Source: Bacilliculturomica massiliensis (GTDB lineage Bacteria; Bacillota; Clostridia; Peptostreptococcales; Anaerovoracaceae). Taken from it: a stretch of DNA of 64,000 nt. The notes beneath the pieces are model-generated. The model saw nothing but the letters and a program-made list of their open reading frames with translations. It made no database searches and was not told the DNA's origin. How positions within the stretch are numbered: the stretch's first letter is position 1; each line of letters begins with the position of its first letter. A program made the position numbers and the translations under genes. The DNA is taken from positions 186,001 through 250,000 of the forward strand of contig NZ_LR027599.1 of assembly GCF_900605495.1 (NCBI RefSeq), given 5' to 3'. Below, in pieces: positions 51,173 to 60,364 of this stretch.

Positions 51173-51820
51173 TCAGACATAATCCATTTTTTTCAGATTA
51201 ATTACATCGTTCGCCACACTGATAATGTGATTCCTCATGCTCTGCTCCGCCAGATCTTTATCCTTTGACAAAATTGCATCCACGATGAGCATGTGCTCGT
51301 CAAAGGTAGTCTGCGCCCTGGACGGAGCGTAACGCGACAACAGCATGATACGGTTCAGCTGCGCAGTTATATTCAGTACGTATTTCATCAACAGCTCATT
51401 ACCTGTAGATTTCAGAATCTGATTGTGAAGCTGCCTGCCCAGCATAAAGCTTTTCTCCTGATATTCCTCTTCCTCCAGATTCGGGATCGCTTCCAGCTTC
51501 CGCTTTAAATCCATCGCCACCTCCGGATCCATGCGGTCGCAGGCCAGTCGCACGGCGAAACCCTCCAACGCCTCTCTCACTTCTGAGATCTTGACGATAT
51601 CGTCCGCGTCCAGTGTGGCCACCATCACGCCCTTATTGGGAAAGGCGTGAACGTATCCTTCGTTTTCAAGTTTGGTCAGCGCTTCCCGCACAGGAGTCCT
51701 GCTGATATTCAGCTCAGCTGCCAGGCTGTATTCATTTATCATCTCACTGGGACCTAACTGTCCATTCAGTATCATCTCCTGTATCTTTTCATATGCGATA
51801 TCTTTCATCCGTTTGCGCAT
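51173..51820 (-). CDS. GntR-family regulator, FCD (FadR) subfamily
   Basis: 215 aa. The winged HTH at residues 1-70 (YSLAAELNISRTPVREALTKLENEGYVHAFPNKGVMVA) is followed by the all-helical FCD ligand domain with the usual metal-binding Asp/His pattern (FDEHMLIVDAILSKD, MRNHI). CAGGAGAG precedes the ATG. It ends at its own terminator just upstream of the symporter promoter and is the likely local regulator of the catabolic block. Confidence 0.92.
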   Translation of the reverse strand: MRKRMKDIAYEKIQEMILNGQLGPSEMINEYSLAAELNISRTPVREALTKLENEGYVHAFPNKGVMVATLDADDIVKISEVREALEGFAVRLACDRMDPEVAMDLKRKLEAIPNLEEEEYQEKSFMLGRQLHNQILKSTGNELLMKYVLNITAQLNRIMLLSRYAPSRAQTTFDEHMLIVDAILSKDKDLAEQSMRNHIISVANDVINLKKMDYV

Positions 51821-51926
51821 TTATTCTCTCCTGTTCGCCAAATCTCAATCTATATCTTTTAATATACATTAAGCAGCAGGTTCAGCGCAAGGCGAAACAC
51901 ATTTTTTCCCTGTTGCGATTCTTACT

Positions 51927-52172
51927 TCACAGATCCTGGATGTTCATCTTGTCCACTTCCCTGTTCCGCTTTTTCTTTCCCCTGCACACCGCATAGATAA
52001 GCAGCAGTATGATCGCCGGAACGCTCATGGTGAAAAACGGCACAATTGCTGCCGCCGCATCGCCGGCAGTTACCGGCCCCACAAAGGCCAGGAATCCAAA
52101 AGCGCCCATAGCGGCCCGCAGCAATATGATACCGGGCAGGATCAGCCCCGGCCGCCAGCTAATTAAAGTCAA
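51927..52172 (-). CDS. Small two-helix membrane protein (possible)
   Basis: Up to 81 aa, with helices GIILLRAAMGAFGFLAFVG and VPAIILLLIYAVC and a basic tail KKKRNREVDK, following the positive-inside rule. It is 24 bp downstream of the MATE stop on the same strand. No ribosome site is convincing and the start (TTG at 52172 or later) is uncertain. Confidence 0.35.
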   Translation of the reverse strand: MTLISWRPGLILPGIILLRAAMGAFGFLAFVGPVTAGDAAAAIVPFFTMSVPAIILLLIYAVCRGKKKRNREVDKMNIQDL

Positions 52173-52195
52173 TCGTTATTTTTATTTTATCATTC

Positions 52196-53596
52196 TTAAA
52201 CTCCCCATTGCCTGCGCCGGCTCCGGTTCCCCCTTTTCTCAGACCCGGACAGTCTTCCCGTATTTCTGCAGGGGCTCCGGTATTCCGCGCTGAGATAAAA
52301 GCAGCACAGGGCAAGGGAAAACAGCGTGGCGGCAGGCGCCGCCGCTCCCACCGGAGCCAGTACGGCGGACTTACGGCTCAGAAGGAAAGAAAAGGGGATC
52401 CTCACTACGAATGTGGAGGCCAGACTGTGAAGAAGCGGAAACAGCGGCCGGTCGCTGCCGCTGAAATAGGCGTTCATGCAAAACACAAAACTGACCAGTA
52501 TGCAGTCGGGACTGTAAGTCTTCAGATATCCCGCTCCCGCTGCAATGACCTCCTGATCCGATGTAAAAAGCCCCATCAGCCCTGTTGCGTCCAGCTGGGA
52601 ACACACGAAGAATCCGGTCCCAAACAGCAGAGACAGCAGGATCCCTGTGCAAAGGCACCGGCGCGCCCGCTGCGGCATGCCCGCGCCATAGTTCTGAGCA
52701 GCCGCCACCGCCACTGCGGAGGCAAAAGCTGTGGCCGGAAGCATGCTGAAAACGATCAGCTTTTCTACCACGCCAACTGCGGCGGAAGCCGTCACGCCCA
52801 TCCCGTTGATGATCGCCGTTATGATGAGAAACGATAGATTGACCAGTCCGTCCTGCAGCGCCACCGGTATGCCTATTTTCAGAATATGCGCCGCCTCGCC
52901 GAGGGATACGGCAGGTCTGCCCCGCATCAATTTCCCCACATATCCTTTCCGGACCAGATAGACGAAGGCCAGCGCCAGACTGGCTCCCTGGGCGATCACC
53001 GTCGATATCGCCGCCCCCGGCGCTCCCATGCGAAACCACCCCACGAACAGCAGATCCGTGGAGACGTTGATCCCGCACGCGGCCATCATGAAAAAGAGCG
53101 GCGTTCTGGAGTCCCCCAACCCGCGGAGTATACCGCTGACCGCGTTGAAGCAAACAATAAATACAATGCCGCAGGCGCAGATCCCCAGATATTCTTTTGT
53201 CACCGCCAACGCCTCCCCCGGCACCCTCATCATCCGGCATACCGGCTCCACATAAGCCAGCACGCCCGCTGTGAAGAACAGCGACAGAAAGGCGAAAAGC
53301 GCCAGGGATGTGACGGCCGCGCCGGCTGTGGCCCGGCTGCTGCGCTCCCCGAAGTGTCTGGCGACTACCACCGTCCCGCCGGTGGTCAATCCGATGGCCA
53401 GACCTGTGATCATCTGCATGATCTGGCCTCCCGTGGCCGCTGCAGACACGCCGGCCGAATCAGAAAAATGTCCTACCATGAACAGATCCGACGCGCCGTA
53501 CAGAGCCTGCAGTATATTCGACATTAAAAAAGGCATTGAAAACCGGATGATCGCCGCGAACACGTTTCCTTCAGTCAGCCCGCCCCGTCTCTCCAT
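52196..53596 (-). CDS. MATE family efflux protein (third copy)
   Basis: 466 aa from the ATG at 53596 (GAGGGGG 7 nt upstream; MERRGGLTEGNVFAAIIRFSMPF). Twelve helices and the MATE blocks LQALYGASDLFMVGHFSDSAGVSAAATGG and VGVVEKLIVFSMLPATAFASAVAVAAAQNYGAG are present. It ends in a short Arg/Gly-rich tail. It appears to be a single gene or to be followed by the small membrane protein. Substrate unknown. Confidence 0.92.
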   Translation of the reverse strand: MERRGGLTEGNVFAAIIRFSMPFLMSNILQALYGASDLFMVGHFSDSAGVSAAATGGQIMQMITGLAIGLTTGGTVVVARHFGERSSRATAGAAVTSLALFAFLSLFFTAGVLAYVEPVCRMMRVPGEALAVTKEYLGICACGIVFIVCFNAVSGILRGLGDSRTPLFFMMAACGINVSTDLLFVGWFRMGAPGAAISTVIAQGASLALAFVYLVRKGYVGKLMRGRPAVSLGEAAHILKIGIPVALQDGLVNLSFLIITAIINGMGVTASAAVGVVEKLIVFSMLPATAFASAVAVAAAQNYGAGMPQRARRCLCTGILLSLLFGTGFFVCSQLDATGLMGLFTSDQEVIAAGAGYLKTYSPDCILVSFVFCMNAYFSGSDRPLFPLLHSLASTFVVRIPFSFLLSRKSAVLAPVGAAAPAATLFSLALCCFYLSAEYRSPCRNTGRLSGSEKRGNRSRRRQWGV

Positions 53597-53700
53597 CTGC
53601 ATTCCCCCTCGCACAAGCATTCCTTCTAATTTATGCGCGGTCTGAAGAGATCATGTCGGAGGATCGGTGAAGCAGCAGGAATTTACCGACGGCTCCTGTT

Positions 53701-55209
53701 CTAAGCCGTCAGGTACATGATCAGATAAAGTGCGATCACGAGAAACACCGCTGCGGCTACCACGTTCCGCCACCGGCGAAACTCACGGTCCAGCTGAAAC
53801 AGCTCCTCTTCCCCGGGAAGCGGCGGCAGCGGCGGCAGATCGGGCAGCGGGCGCGTTTCTCCGCGCAATATCCCCTTCCCGGTGCCCCGCTTTCCCAGCA
53901 GGTAATAGCCCAGTCCCAGGGCGCACCAAATGATTCCCGCCAGTATGCCGCCCCTGTCCAGCTGCGTCATCATCAGCAGGTAGACGGCCATGCTGACCGG
54001 GACTCCCACCTTGAAAAACGGCGCCCGGTACGGCCGTTCCAGTTCCGGTCTGCGTCTGCGCAGTCCCCAGGCGGCCGCAATGCCGATGACATAGTAAAAG
54101 AGAGTCGCAAAGAGCGATAAGGATGCGATATACGCGATGGAACCGGTTCCAATAAGCAAAAGTACCAACGCGCCCAGCCCCAGAGACGCGATCCAGGGCG
54201 TACGGTATACGGGATGGATCCTGGAAAAAATTGCAGGCGCGTTTCCCTCCCGCGCCATGGTGTAGAGATAGCGCGCCGGCGCGCTCATGCTGGCGTTCAA
54301 TGTAGAAAAGTCTCCTCCAAAAGCGACGCCCGCGCAGAGAAGGATCAACGGTAGTCCCGTCAGCCCGGCTTGCTTCATCCCCTCCGCAAAGGGAGCGGCC
54401 GCCTCCGCTACTTTCCCCAGCCCTGAGCTGTCTGCAATGCACAGGAGCGCCCACTGAAAAAAGCCATTTACCGCAAAGACGATAAAAGGAGCCAGCATCA
54501 GCGCTCTGGGAAGATTTTTCTGCGGACAGCGGATCTCCTCACCCATGGCGCAGCACGTCTCAAATCCTGCAAAACACCACCAGATCATAGCTGCCGCCGG
54601 CAGAAAGCCTCCGATCTCTGCAGTCATTCCCTCTGCAAAGACGCTATTGTCCAGAGAAGGCAATATGCTCACAAGCCAGACCGCGGCCACGCCCCAGAAA
54701 AAAAACAGAAAGCCATTCTGCATCCGTCCTGTCAGCTCCGCGCCTCTGACGCTTAACAACAGAAACGCCCCGGCGGCAGCGCAGGCCAGAGCCGTATCTC
54801 CAAGCGGAATGGAGATCCCAAGTCCCTCAAATAATGTGCGCATGTAAAAGCTGAACGCCAGAGCCTCTCCGCTGGCCACCGCCGCCATGGAAATGATGAA
54901 ATTCCAGCCCGCCAGCATGCCCCACAGCTCTCCCAGCCCCAATGAAGCGTACTGATAGGTCCCTCCCGCAAAGGGCAGCGCCGCGCTCATCTCCGCGTAG
55001 AGCATAGACGGATAGACGCTCACAGCCAGCGCCGCCAGCGTGGCCCAGAATACTCCCGGCCCCATCATGCCGGCCACATTCCCTCCAACCGTAAACAAGC
55101 CCACTCCGATCACCGTTCCCACAGTAATCGTGATCGACTCTTTTAACCCAAAACAGCGTTTCAGACCGGCGCCGTTTTCCGGATGATCCTTCGTTACAAT
55201 AGTTCCCAT
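53701..55209 (-). CDS. APC family amino acid permease
   Basis: 502 aa with 12-13 helices. The TM1 motif SITITVGTVIGVGLFTVGGNVAG and the TM6 region WWCFAGFETCCAMGEEIRCPQKNLPRAL are typical of amino acid/polyamine antiporters of the APC superfamily. The loop before the last helix carries a proline-rich run (LPDLPPLPPLPGEEE), unusual for the family. TGGAGGG precedes the ATG. Confidence 0.92.
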   Translation of the reverse strand: MGTIVTKDHPENGAGLKRCFGLKESITITVGTVIGVGLFTVGGNVAGMMGPGVFWATLAALAVSVYPSMLYAEMSAALPFAGGTYQYASLGLGELWGMLAGWNFIISMAAVASGEALAFSFYMRTLFEGLGISIPLGDTALACAAAGAFLLLSVRGAELTGRMQNGFLFFFWGVAAVWLVSILPSLDNSVFAEGMTAEIGGFLPAAAMIWWCFAGFETCCAMGEEIRCPQKNLPRALMLAPFIVFAVNGFFQWALLCIADSSGLGKVAEAAAPFAEGMKQAGLTGLPLILLCAGVAFGGDFSTLNASMSAPARYLYTMAREGNAPAIFSRIHPVYRTPWIASLGLGALVLLLIGTGSIAYIASLSLFATLFYYVIGIAAAWGLRRRRPELERPYRAPFFKVGVPVSMAVYLLMMTQLDRGGILAGIIWCALGLGYYLLGKRGTGKGILRGETRPLPDLPPLPPLPGEEELFQLDREFRRWRNVVAAAVFLVIALYLIMYLTA

Positions 55210-55314
55210 TCATTCCCTCCATTTTTGCTTGATGTATTACACTATGCAGATGGAGGTCGTCCCGTTACCCTGTGTCAGATGCCTTCCGGCATATTTCCCA
55301 CTACGGCGGAGACA

Positions 55315-55364
55315 AAAAGATCCTCAGAGCGCGCTTGCCTTCCAAGGCGCTCTGAGGATCTTTT
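55315..55364. terminator. Strong bidirectional terminator
   Basis: A perfect 18-bp stem (AAAAGATCCTCAGAGCGC with its complement) with a 14-nt loop and T-tracts on both sides; on the minus strand it ends the zinc-ribbon gene 66 bp away. Confidence 0.9.
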
Positions 55365-55430
55365 TATTGATCTCTGCCTAACGGTCATGTACACATGATC
55401 CGCCCGGCAAAGAGATAAAAGAGATATGGA

Positions 55431-55652
55431 TCACTCTTCATTCCCGTATTTTTCTTTCCATATTAGGCACTCACACTTATCACAATAATAAGCAGGAGAA
55501 CGGTTGGAAAACACTCCTGCAATTTTTATATCTTTTTTATCCAGCGGATTTTTGTATACGAAAACAGATTTCTCATTTTCAGAAAAGATGACGCCTTGTC
55601 CGCCCTGAATGTAGCCGGCTCTCATATCTTCCTTACAATATGGACATTTCAC
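55431..55652 (-). CDS. Small zinc-ribbon protein (PF20097/DUF6487-like)
   Basis: 73 aa from a GTG with GGAGG 7 nt upstream. Two CxxC pairs (MKCPYCKEDM at residues 3-6 and YYCDKCECLIW near 57) bind one metal; between them is GYIQGGQGVIFSENEKSVFVY. Family members are widespread small proteins of unknown role in Bacillota. It is monocistronic, between a terminator and AT-rich upstream DNA. Confidence 0.85.
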   Translation of the reverse strand: MKCPYCKEDMRAGYIQGGQGVIFSENEKSVFVYKNPLDKKDIKIAGVFSNRSPAYYCDKCECLIWKEKYGNEE

Positions 55653-55919
55653 AGAAACACCTCCACAAAATCCCGTTGATCTTTACGCTTCAGAATACAG
55701 ATCGACTTCCGTATCGTCCCTTACAGGTTTAATTTTAACGGCACTTTCATCATATCACATTCATCCCGCAGTTCAACAATTTATTGGGGATCTTACTGGG
55801 CGCCCAATGTTATTGTAGGCACCCAGTATGGAAACGAATGGGTCTTTGAAAAACGTCTCAACAACCGGATCTGCGGGAAAAGAGAACGCACTATCTTCCT
55901 ATTCCTGCAGTTGCTTCTT

Positions 55920-57170
55920 TTAGATCTTTGGCGTCAGATAATCCAGGGCCGACATTACGAAAACTGCGGTCAGATCCACCAGCTCGTCCACAGACACATA
56001 CTCGTCCTCCCGTCCCGCGTTGTGCGCCGTCAGGCCGCAGTTGACCGCGGGGACGCCCCGCTGGCGATAATAGGCCGAATCGCTGGCGCCTACTCTGCAC
56101 GTGACCGTCACCGGACTGCGAAAAACAATATCGCAGTTTTGTCTGACCACATTCACCACAGGTTCTGCCGGCTCCGTCCAATTCGGCTCCACAGCATCCA
56201 CGATCCGATAGCTGAGACCGCGGTTTTCTCCGCATACTCTGCCAAGAATATCCGTGATGTCTTTTGTCGTAAACCCGCAGGGGATCCGTATATCCAGTCC
56301 TGCCACGGCTTGATCGGGAATGAGATTGACAGCGCTTCCGCCTTTTATATAGCCCAGATTAGAAGTGATGGAACGCAGAATTTCCGCTTCCCCTTTCAGA
56401 CCGTAGTGCTCCAGCACGGGGGCGGACGCTGCAATGAGGCTGTCCAGCTCCGACGATCCCTGGCTTTCCTGCAGCTTCCTCAGGGTCTCCCCGATCTCCT
56501 TTATCCCCCGTATCAATCGTTCCGCCGCGTTGATCCCCTGGTGCACAAAGGCTCCGTGACCGCCTTTGCCTTCCGCGCGTATCTCCGTCCACACCAGCCC
56601 CTTTTCCCCGATACGGATAATACAGGGCGAGCCCATGTCCCCATTTATCACACTGTCCGCAGTCGTTTCCGGGATCTCTTCCAGCAGATATTTCGTGCCG
56701 TAAGTTCCTCCCCGCTGCTCGTCACCTACCAGGATCAGTCTCAGTTCGCCGCGCCATTCTTCCCTGCGCTCCCACAGGCAGATCAATGTAAACAGATAGG
56801 CGGCCACCGCCCCCTTCATGTCCGCGGCGCCTCTCCCGTACAGCCACTTATCATCCTCCAGTTCCCCTTCGGGTTTTCGCGTCCACAGAGACCTGTCCCC
56901 CACCGGAAACGTGTCCAGATGCCCGTTGAAAGCCAGTGTTTTTCCTTCGCCGCTTCCCTTCACGGAAACGATCAGATTTTCGATCCTGCCTTTTTTGACA
57001 CAGGACTTCCATGTGACCCCCTCTCTTCCGGACAGCGTCTTTTTAATAAAATCCGTTATTGCCGACGTATCCTCCTGCTCTGTTTCACAGGGAATTTTCA
57101 ACAGTTCCAGAGCCAGCGACAGGATCTCGCTTCTGCGGCTTCGCACTTCGTTTATGACAGTCTCTCTCAT
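55920..57170 (-). CDS. M20 family peptidase (ArgE/DapE/CPG2 type)
   Basis: 416 aa. Metal ligands are visible: FNGHLDTFPVG (His, Asp), LYGRGAADMKGAVAAYLF (Asp), and EQRGGTYG, where the usual EE pair reads DEQ, plus ADSVINGDMGSP. The DEQRGG in place of EExGG means the general-base position needs checking; Glu-Gln may still supply one carboxylate. The ATG at 57170 follows GGAG. It is the last gene of the LctP-YjiH-M20 unit, and probably releases an amino or hydroxy acid in the cytosol. Confidence 0.88.
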   Translation of the reverse strand: MRETVINEVRSRRSEILSLALELLKIPCETEQEDTSAITDFIKKTLSGREGVTWKSCVKKGRIENLIVSVKGSGEGKTLAFNGHLDTFPVGDRSLWTRKPEGELEDDKWLYGRGAADMKGAVAAYLFTLICLWERREEWRGELRLILVGDEQRGGTYGTKYLLEEIPETTADSVINGDMGSPCIIRIGEKGLVWTEIRAEGKGGHGAFVHQGINAAERLIRGIKEIGETLRKLQESQGSSELDSLIAASAPVLEHYGLKGEAEILRSITSNLGYIKGGSAVNLIPDQAVAGLDIRIPCGFTTKDITDILGRVCGENRGLSYRIVDAVEPNWTEPAEPVVNVVRQNCDIVFRSPVTVTCRVGASDSAYYRQRGVPAVNCGLTAHNAGREDEYVSVDELVDLTAVFVMSALDYLTPKI

Positions 57171-57205
57171 ATACCACCACTCCATTTATCAATAGGCACG
57201 ATCGA

Positions 57206-58573
57206 TCAGAAAAATAGATTTGTAACCAGGACGATCAGCGGCAGGGCGATCAGCGTCTTTTCTATAAACAGGATGATCAGGTGCCCCAGCTTCACAGGGA
57301 TGCTGGAGCCCAGGAGCACTGCACCCATCTCCGAAAGATAAATGATCTGGACCAGAGACAGGACCCCCAGTATGAATTTTGTTCTGACGGAGGTCAGACC
57401 GGAAGCAACGATGGCCGGAAGGAACATGTCCGCAAATCCCACGATCGTGGCCGGCGCTCCGGCGAAAGCCTCCTCCACGCCCAGCAGGTTCAGGTAATAA
57501 CCCATCGGCATGGATATCCACTGAAAGATCGGCGTATATTCGGTGAGGATCAGCGCAGTCACGCCGATGGTCATTACGATAGGAGCCAGAGTCATCAGTA
57601 AATCCAGATACATTTTTGTCCCCGATTTTAGAATATCGACGACGTTTCCGCCTGTCTTCGCTTTTTCTACAGCCATCTGAAGGCCCCAGCGCGCCCGGCT
57701 CATCCCATCCGGGATCACTTCCGTATAAGCGGTCTGCTGCGCCCCCTGATAGTAGGAATCGTCAAAGGTGGACAGCGGGGGAATGCGCACCATAATAATG
57801 GTGGAAAGGATACCCACCAGACACAGCGTGAGATAAAACTGAGCGAACAGATGCCCTACGTCTAACATGTTGGCAATGACCAGGCAAAAGGGGATCGAGA
57901 CTACAGAGAACATGGTCGATATGATAGTCGCTTCCCTGCCATTATAATATCCTGTCTCATACTGGCGGATCGTCAGAATAATTCCGGAACTGTTGCCGCC
58001 CACCCAGGATGTGAGCAGATCCACTGCCGATCTTCCGGGCAGTTTGAACAGCGGATGAATGAATCTCCTGCATACGGTCCCCGTAAAATCCATGATTCCG
58101 TAATCCATGATGAGAGGCAGTGAATAACAGCACACGAAGATCGATACGAGCGTGGTGACCAGAAGCCCGCTCACCGTTCCGCCGGTATTGGGCGACGTGA
58201 CGATTTCTACTGGCAGCTCAAAAAATATAATGACAGCGAATACGCTGCCCGCAACCCGCAGCAGCAATTGGAGATAGTTGGTATAAAAAATTCCTGACAG
58301 AAATTCATTGTCCAGAATCGCTTTTGGTTTAAAAAATTTAGTAATCAGCGTCATCACCATCGACAGCAGTATAAAAAAATAAATGATGACAGACGCGGCG
58401 GATCCGATCGCCGCCTTGATCCAGTCGATCAGAATACCGATCGGTATGGTGATGGCCCCGTCCTGCCACACCGGACATAAAAACAGAAACACGCCGATCA
58501 ACGATGGAATCAGAAATCTCCACAGTTCTCTGGAGCTGATCCTTTTTTCCCTTCCAATTTCATTTTCTTTCAT
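57206..58573 (-). CDS. YjiH-family membrane protein (nucleoside-recognition/gate domain)
   Basis: 455 aa with about ten helices. N-terminal FLIPSLIGVFLFLCPV and the paired gate motifs (LLTSWVGGNSSGIILT and GFADMFLPAIVASG) mark the YjiH family, often found beside M20 peptidases. It is presumed to be a transporter. AAGGAGG precedes the ATG, 21 bp after the LctP gene. Confidence 0.88.
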   Translation of the reverse strand: MKENEIGREKRISSRELWRFLIPSLIGVFLFLCPVWQDGAITIPIGILIDWIKAAIGSAASVIIYFFILLSMVMTLITKFFKPKAILDNEFLSGIFYTNYLQLLLRVAGSVFAVIIFFELPVEIVTSPNTGGTVSGLLVTTLVSIFVCCYSLPLIMDYGIMDFTGTVCRRFIHPLFKLPGRSAVDLLTSWVGGNSSGIILTIRQYETGYYNGREATIISTMFSVVSIPFCLVIANMLDVGHLFAQFYLTLCLVGILSTIIMVRIPPLSTFDDSYYQGAQQTAYTEVIPDGMSRARWGLQMAVEKAKTGGNVVDILKSGTKMYLDLLMTLAPIVMTIGVTALILTEYTPIFQWISMPMGYYLNLLGVEEAFAGAPATIVGFADMFLPAIVASGLTSVRTKFILGVLSLVQIIYLSEMGAVLLGSSIPVKLGHLIILFIEKTLIALPLIVLVTNLFF

Positions 58574-58594
58574 TACCGTTTTCCTCCTTAACCC

Positions 58595-60160
58595 TCATGT
58601 CTGGCATACCAATAACGTAATGAATCCACAGACGGCTCCTATTGCAATGCAGACAGGAGCCATGAACCGCATGACCTTTAATTCCTCTCCTCCTTTCCCT
58701 ACGATCGACAACCCCAGCACGATATTTCCGGCGGCTACCAGATTTCCCACGGACCCTCCGGCGGTCTGCGCCGCCAGGATCGCCGCCGCGTTCAGTCCCT
58801 GCATCTGCGATAAGCGGAGCTGAAGCTCCGTAAACAATATATTAGACGCCATATTGCTGCTGCTTATAAAAGAGCCCAATATGCCGATAAACGGCGATGC
58901 AAATCCTACCCAGCCGCCGAATAGTTCTCCGATCCCCGATGCAAGGAAACCGATCTGCCCGCTCCCGCTCATGATTCTGGACATCATGACCAGAAATAAC
59001 ACCGGCCAGACTGCATTGACCGTTTTGCGCCCCGCATTCCTCAGCATCTTCCCCGTATCTTCCCGGCACAGATATTTTTTTCTGCGATAAAACCAGAAGC
59101 TTACAGCCACTGCGGTCAACAAGATTGTTCCGGAATGCGTAAATACCGAAACAGCCCCGTATAACGTCCATCCGCCGCCGGGATCCGGAACGGGCATCCC
59201 CACTCTGCACCCTTCCAGCGCTGCACTGAACTTCGTTGGCATCACCAGCAAAAATACAATTGCGCTGAGGATAAAAAAGGGGAAACCCATATCGACCACG
59301 GGGACGCTGCCAGCGTTGCTGTGGCTGCTGCCGTTTCTGCCACTTCCTCTCTTGCCGCTGACAGGAGTCCGACCGCGGCAAAGACTGCGGTCCCAGACGT
59401 ACAATACGGCCATTGATGCCGCTGAAGCCAAAAAACACGCCAAACTTTCATTGAAAAAAAGGGCGAATAACAACTGCCCCATACTCTGCACCGAGGAAAT
59501 CAGCGCGACTGCCATCAGCTCTCGCGCTTTTATCTTTTTACCCTTATAAAGAGCACAGATCAGCAGGCCGCAGATGAAATTGTAGATCCCAAGCAGAATG
59601 CACGTATACAAAATCGTCTGACCCATATACACGTCATGTCCATCAGGCAGCTGCAGGAGCATGCTGTTCCATGCGATGCCTAAAGTTCCAAAGGTTCCGC
59701 CCCAGGCATGTCCCAAAATACATATGATCACCGCTTTCCGCGGCTCTACGCCCAGCCCTGTCAAAATGGGAGCCGCCACCGCCACCGGTACGCCGAACCC
59801 GGTCACCCCCTGCAGGAAGCTGGTGAATACCCAGCCGATCATCAGTATTTGATCGACTTTGTCCTCAATGTGGCTGCCCACCCACTGGCTGAGAGCGGAC
59901 AGCATTTTGCTTTTTTCCAGCAGTTCATACAAAAGCAGCGCAGAAAACACGACTACCATAATGATAAATGTATTCCACAGACCTTCCAGACAACCGGAAA
60001 ATAACATCGACAGACTGGCCCCCAGAATACATCGCCCAATGAGAAACGCCAGTATAAAACTAATCAATGCGGCAACACCGATGCTCTTCTTTAAAAAAGA
60101 CATTGAAAAAATAAATGCGATTATCGGTATGGCGCTGAGCAAACAATAAAGTTCCGTCAC
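58595..60160 (-). CDS. LctP-family L-lactate permease-like transporter
   Basis: 521 aa with about 12 helices. The signatures FLQGVTGFGVPVAVAAPIL, GHAWGGTFGTLGIAWNSML and ILGSFISSSNMASNILF match lactate permease; relatives carry lactate or glycolate. A polar loop of about 35 residues (GRTPVSGKRGSGRNGSSHSN) is inserted mid-protein. The start is GTG with GAGGG upstream. It heads the unit with YjiH and M20 and diverges from the Lrp regulator. Confidence 0.9.
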   Translation of the reverse strand: MTELYCLLSAIPIIAFIFSMSFLKKSIGVAALISFILAFLIGRCILGASLSMLFSGCLEGLWNTFIIMVVVFSALLLYELLEKSKMLSALSQWVGSHIEDKVDQILMIGWVFTSFLQGVTGFGVPVAVAAPILTGLGVEPRKAVIICILGHAWGGTFGTLGIAWNSMLLQLPDGHDVYMGQTILYTCILLGIYNFICGLLICALYKGKKIKARELMAVALISSVQSMGQLLFALFFNESLACFLASAASMAVLYVWDRSLCRGRTPVSGKRGSGRNGSSHSNAGSVPVVDMGFPFFILSAIVFLLVMPTKFSAALEGCRVGMPVPDPGGGWTLYGAVSVFTHSGTILLTAVAVSFWFYRRKKYLCREDTGKMLRNAGRKTVNAVWPVLFLVMMSRIMSGSGQIGFLASGIGELFGGWVGFASPFIGILGSFISSSNMASNILFTELQLRLSQMQGLNAAAILAAQTAGGSVGNLVAAGNIVLGLSIVGKGGEELKVMRFMAPVCIAIGAVCGFITLLVCQT

Positions 60161-60217
60161 GCTGCCCTCGTTTCTTTATTATCGAAATATTTTGCTTTCT
60201 ATTTGTCTGATATTTTT

Positions 60218-60246
60218 AAATTATCATTTATTATAGAATTCGTCAA
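60218..60246 (-). promoter_or_regulatory. lctP promoter
   Basis: -35 TTGACG (60241-60246), 17 bp, -10 TAATTT (60218-60223) in very AT-rich DNA suited to Lrp binding. Confidence 0.7.
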
Positions 60247-60300
60247 TATTATTTTTGAAATTGGCAGAATATTCTTTTCTTTTTTTGATCTGAAATTTGA

Positions 60301-60329
60301 TTGCTTTTCAACCCGTTCCCCTGTAGTAT
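60301..60329 (+). promoter_or_regulatory. lrp-like gene promoter
   Basis: -35 TTGCTT (60301-60306), 17 bp, -10 TAGTAT (60324-60329). A direct repeat AACGTAGA-TT-AACGTAGA (60332-60349) follows at the start site and may be an operator. Confidence 0.65.
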
Positions 60330-60364
60330 TAAACGTAGATTAACGTAGAAAAGGAGGATCCTCT

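Noticed and set aside
55794-55828. Hairpin TACTGGG-x-GCC/GGC-x-CCCAGTA as a terminator of the M20 gene
   Set aside because: A stem is present but no T-tract follows on either strand, so it was not called; it may be a stray inverted repeat.
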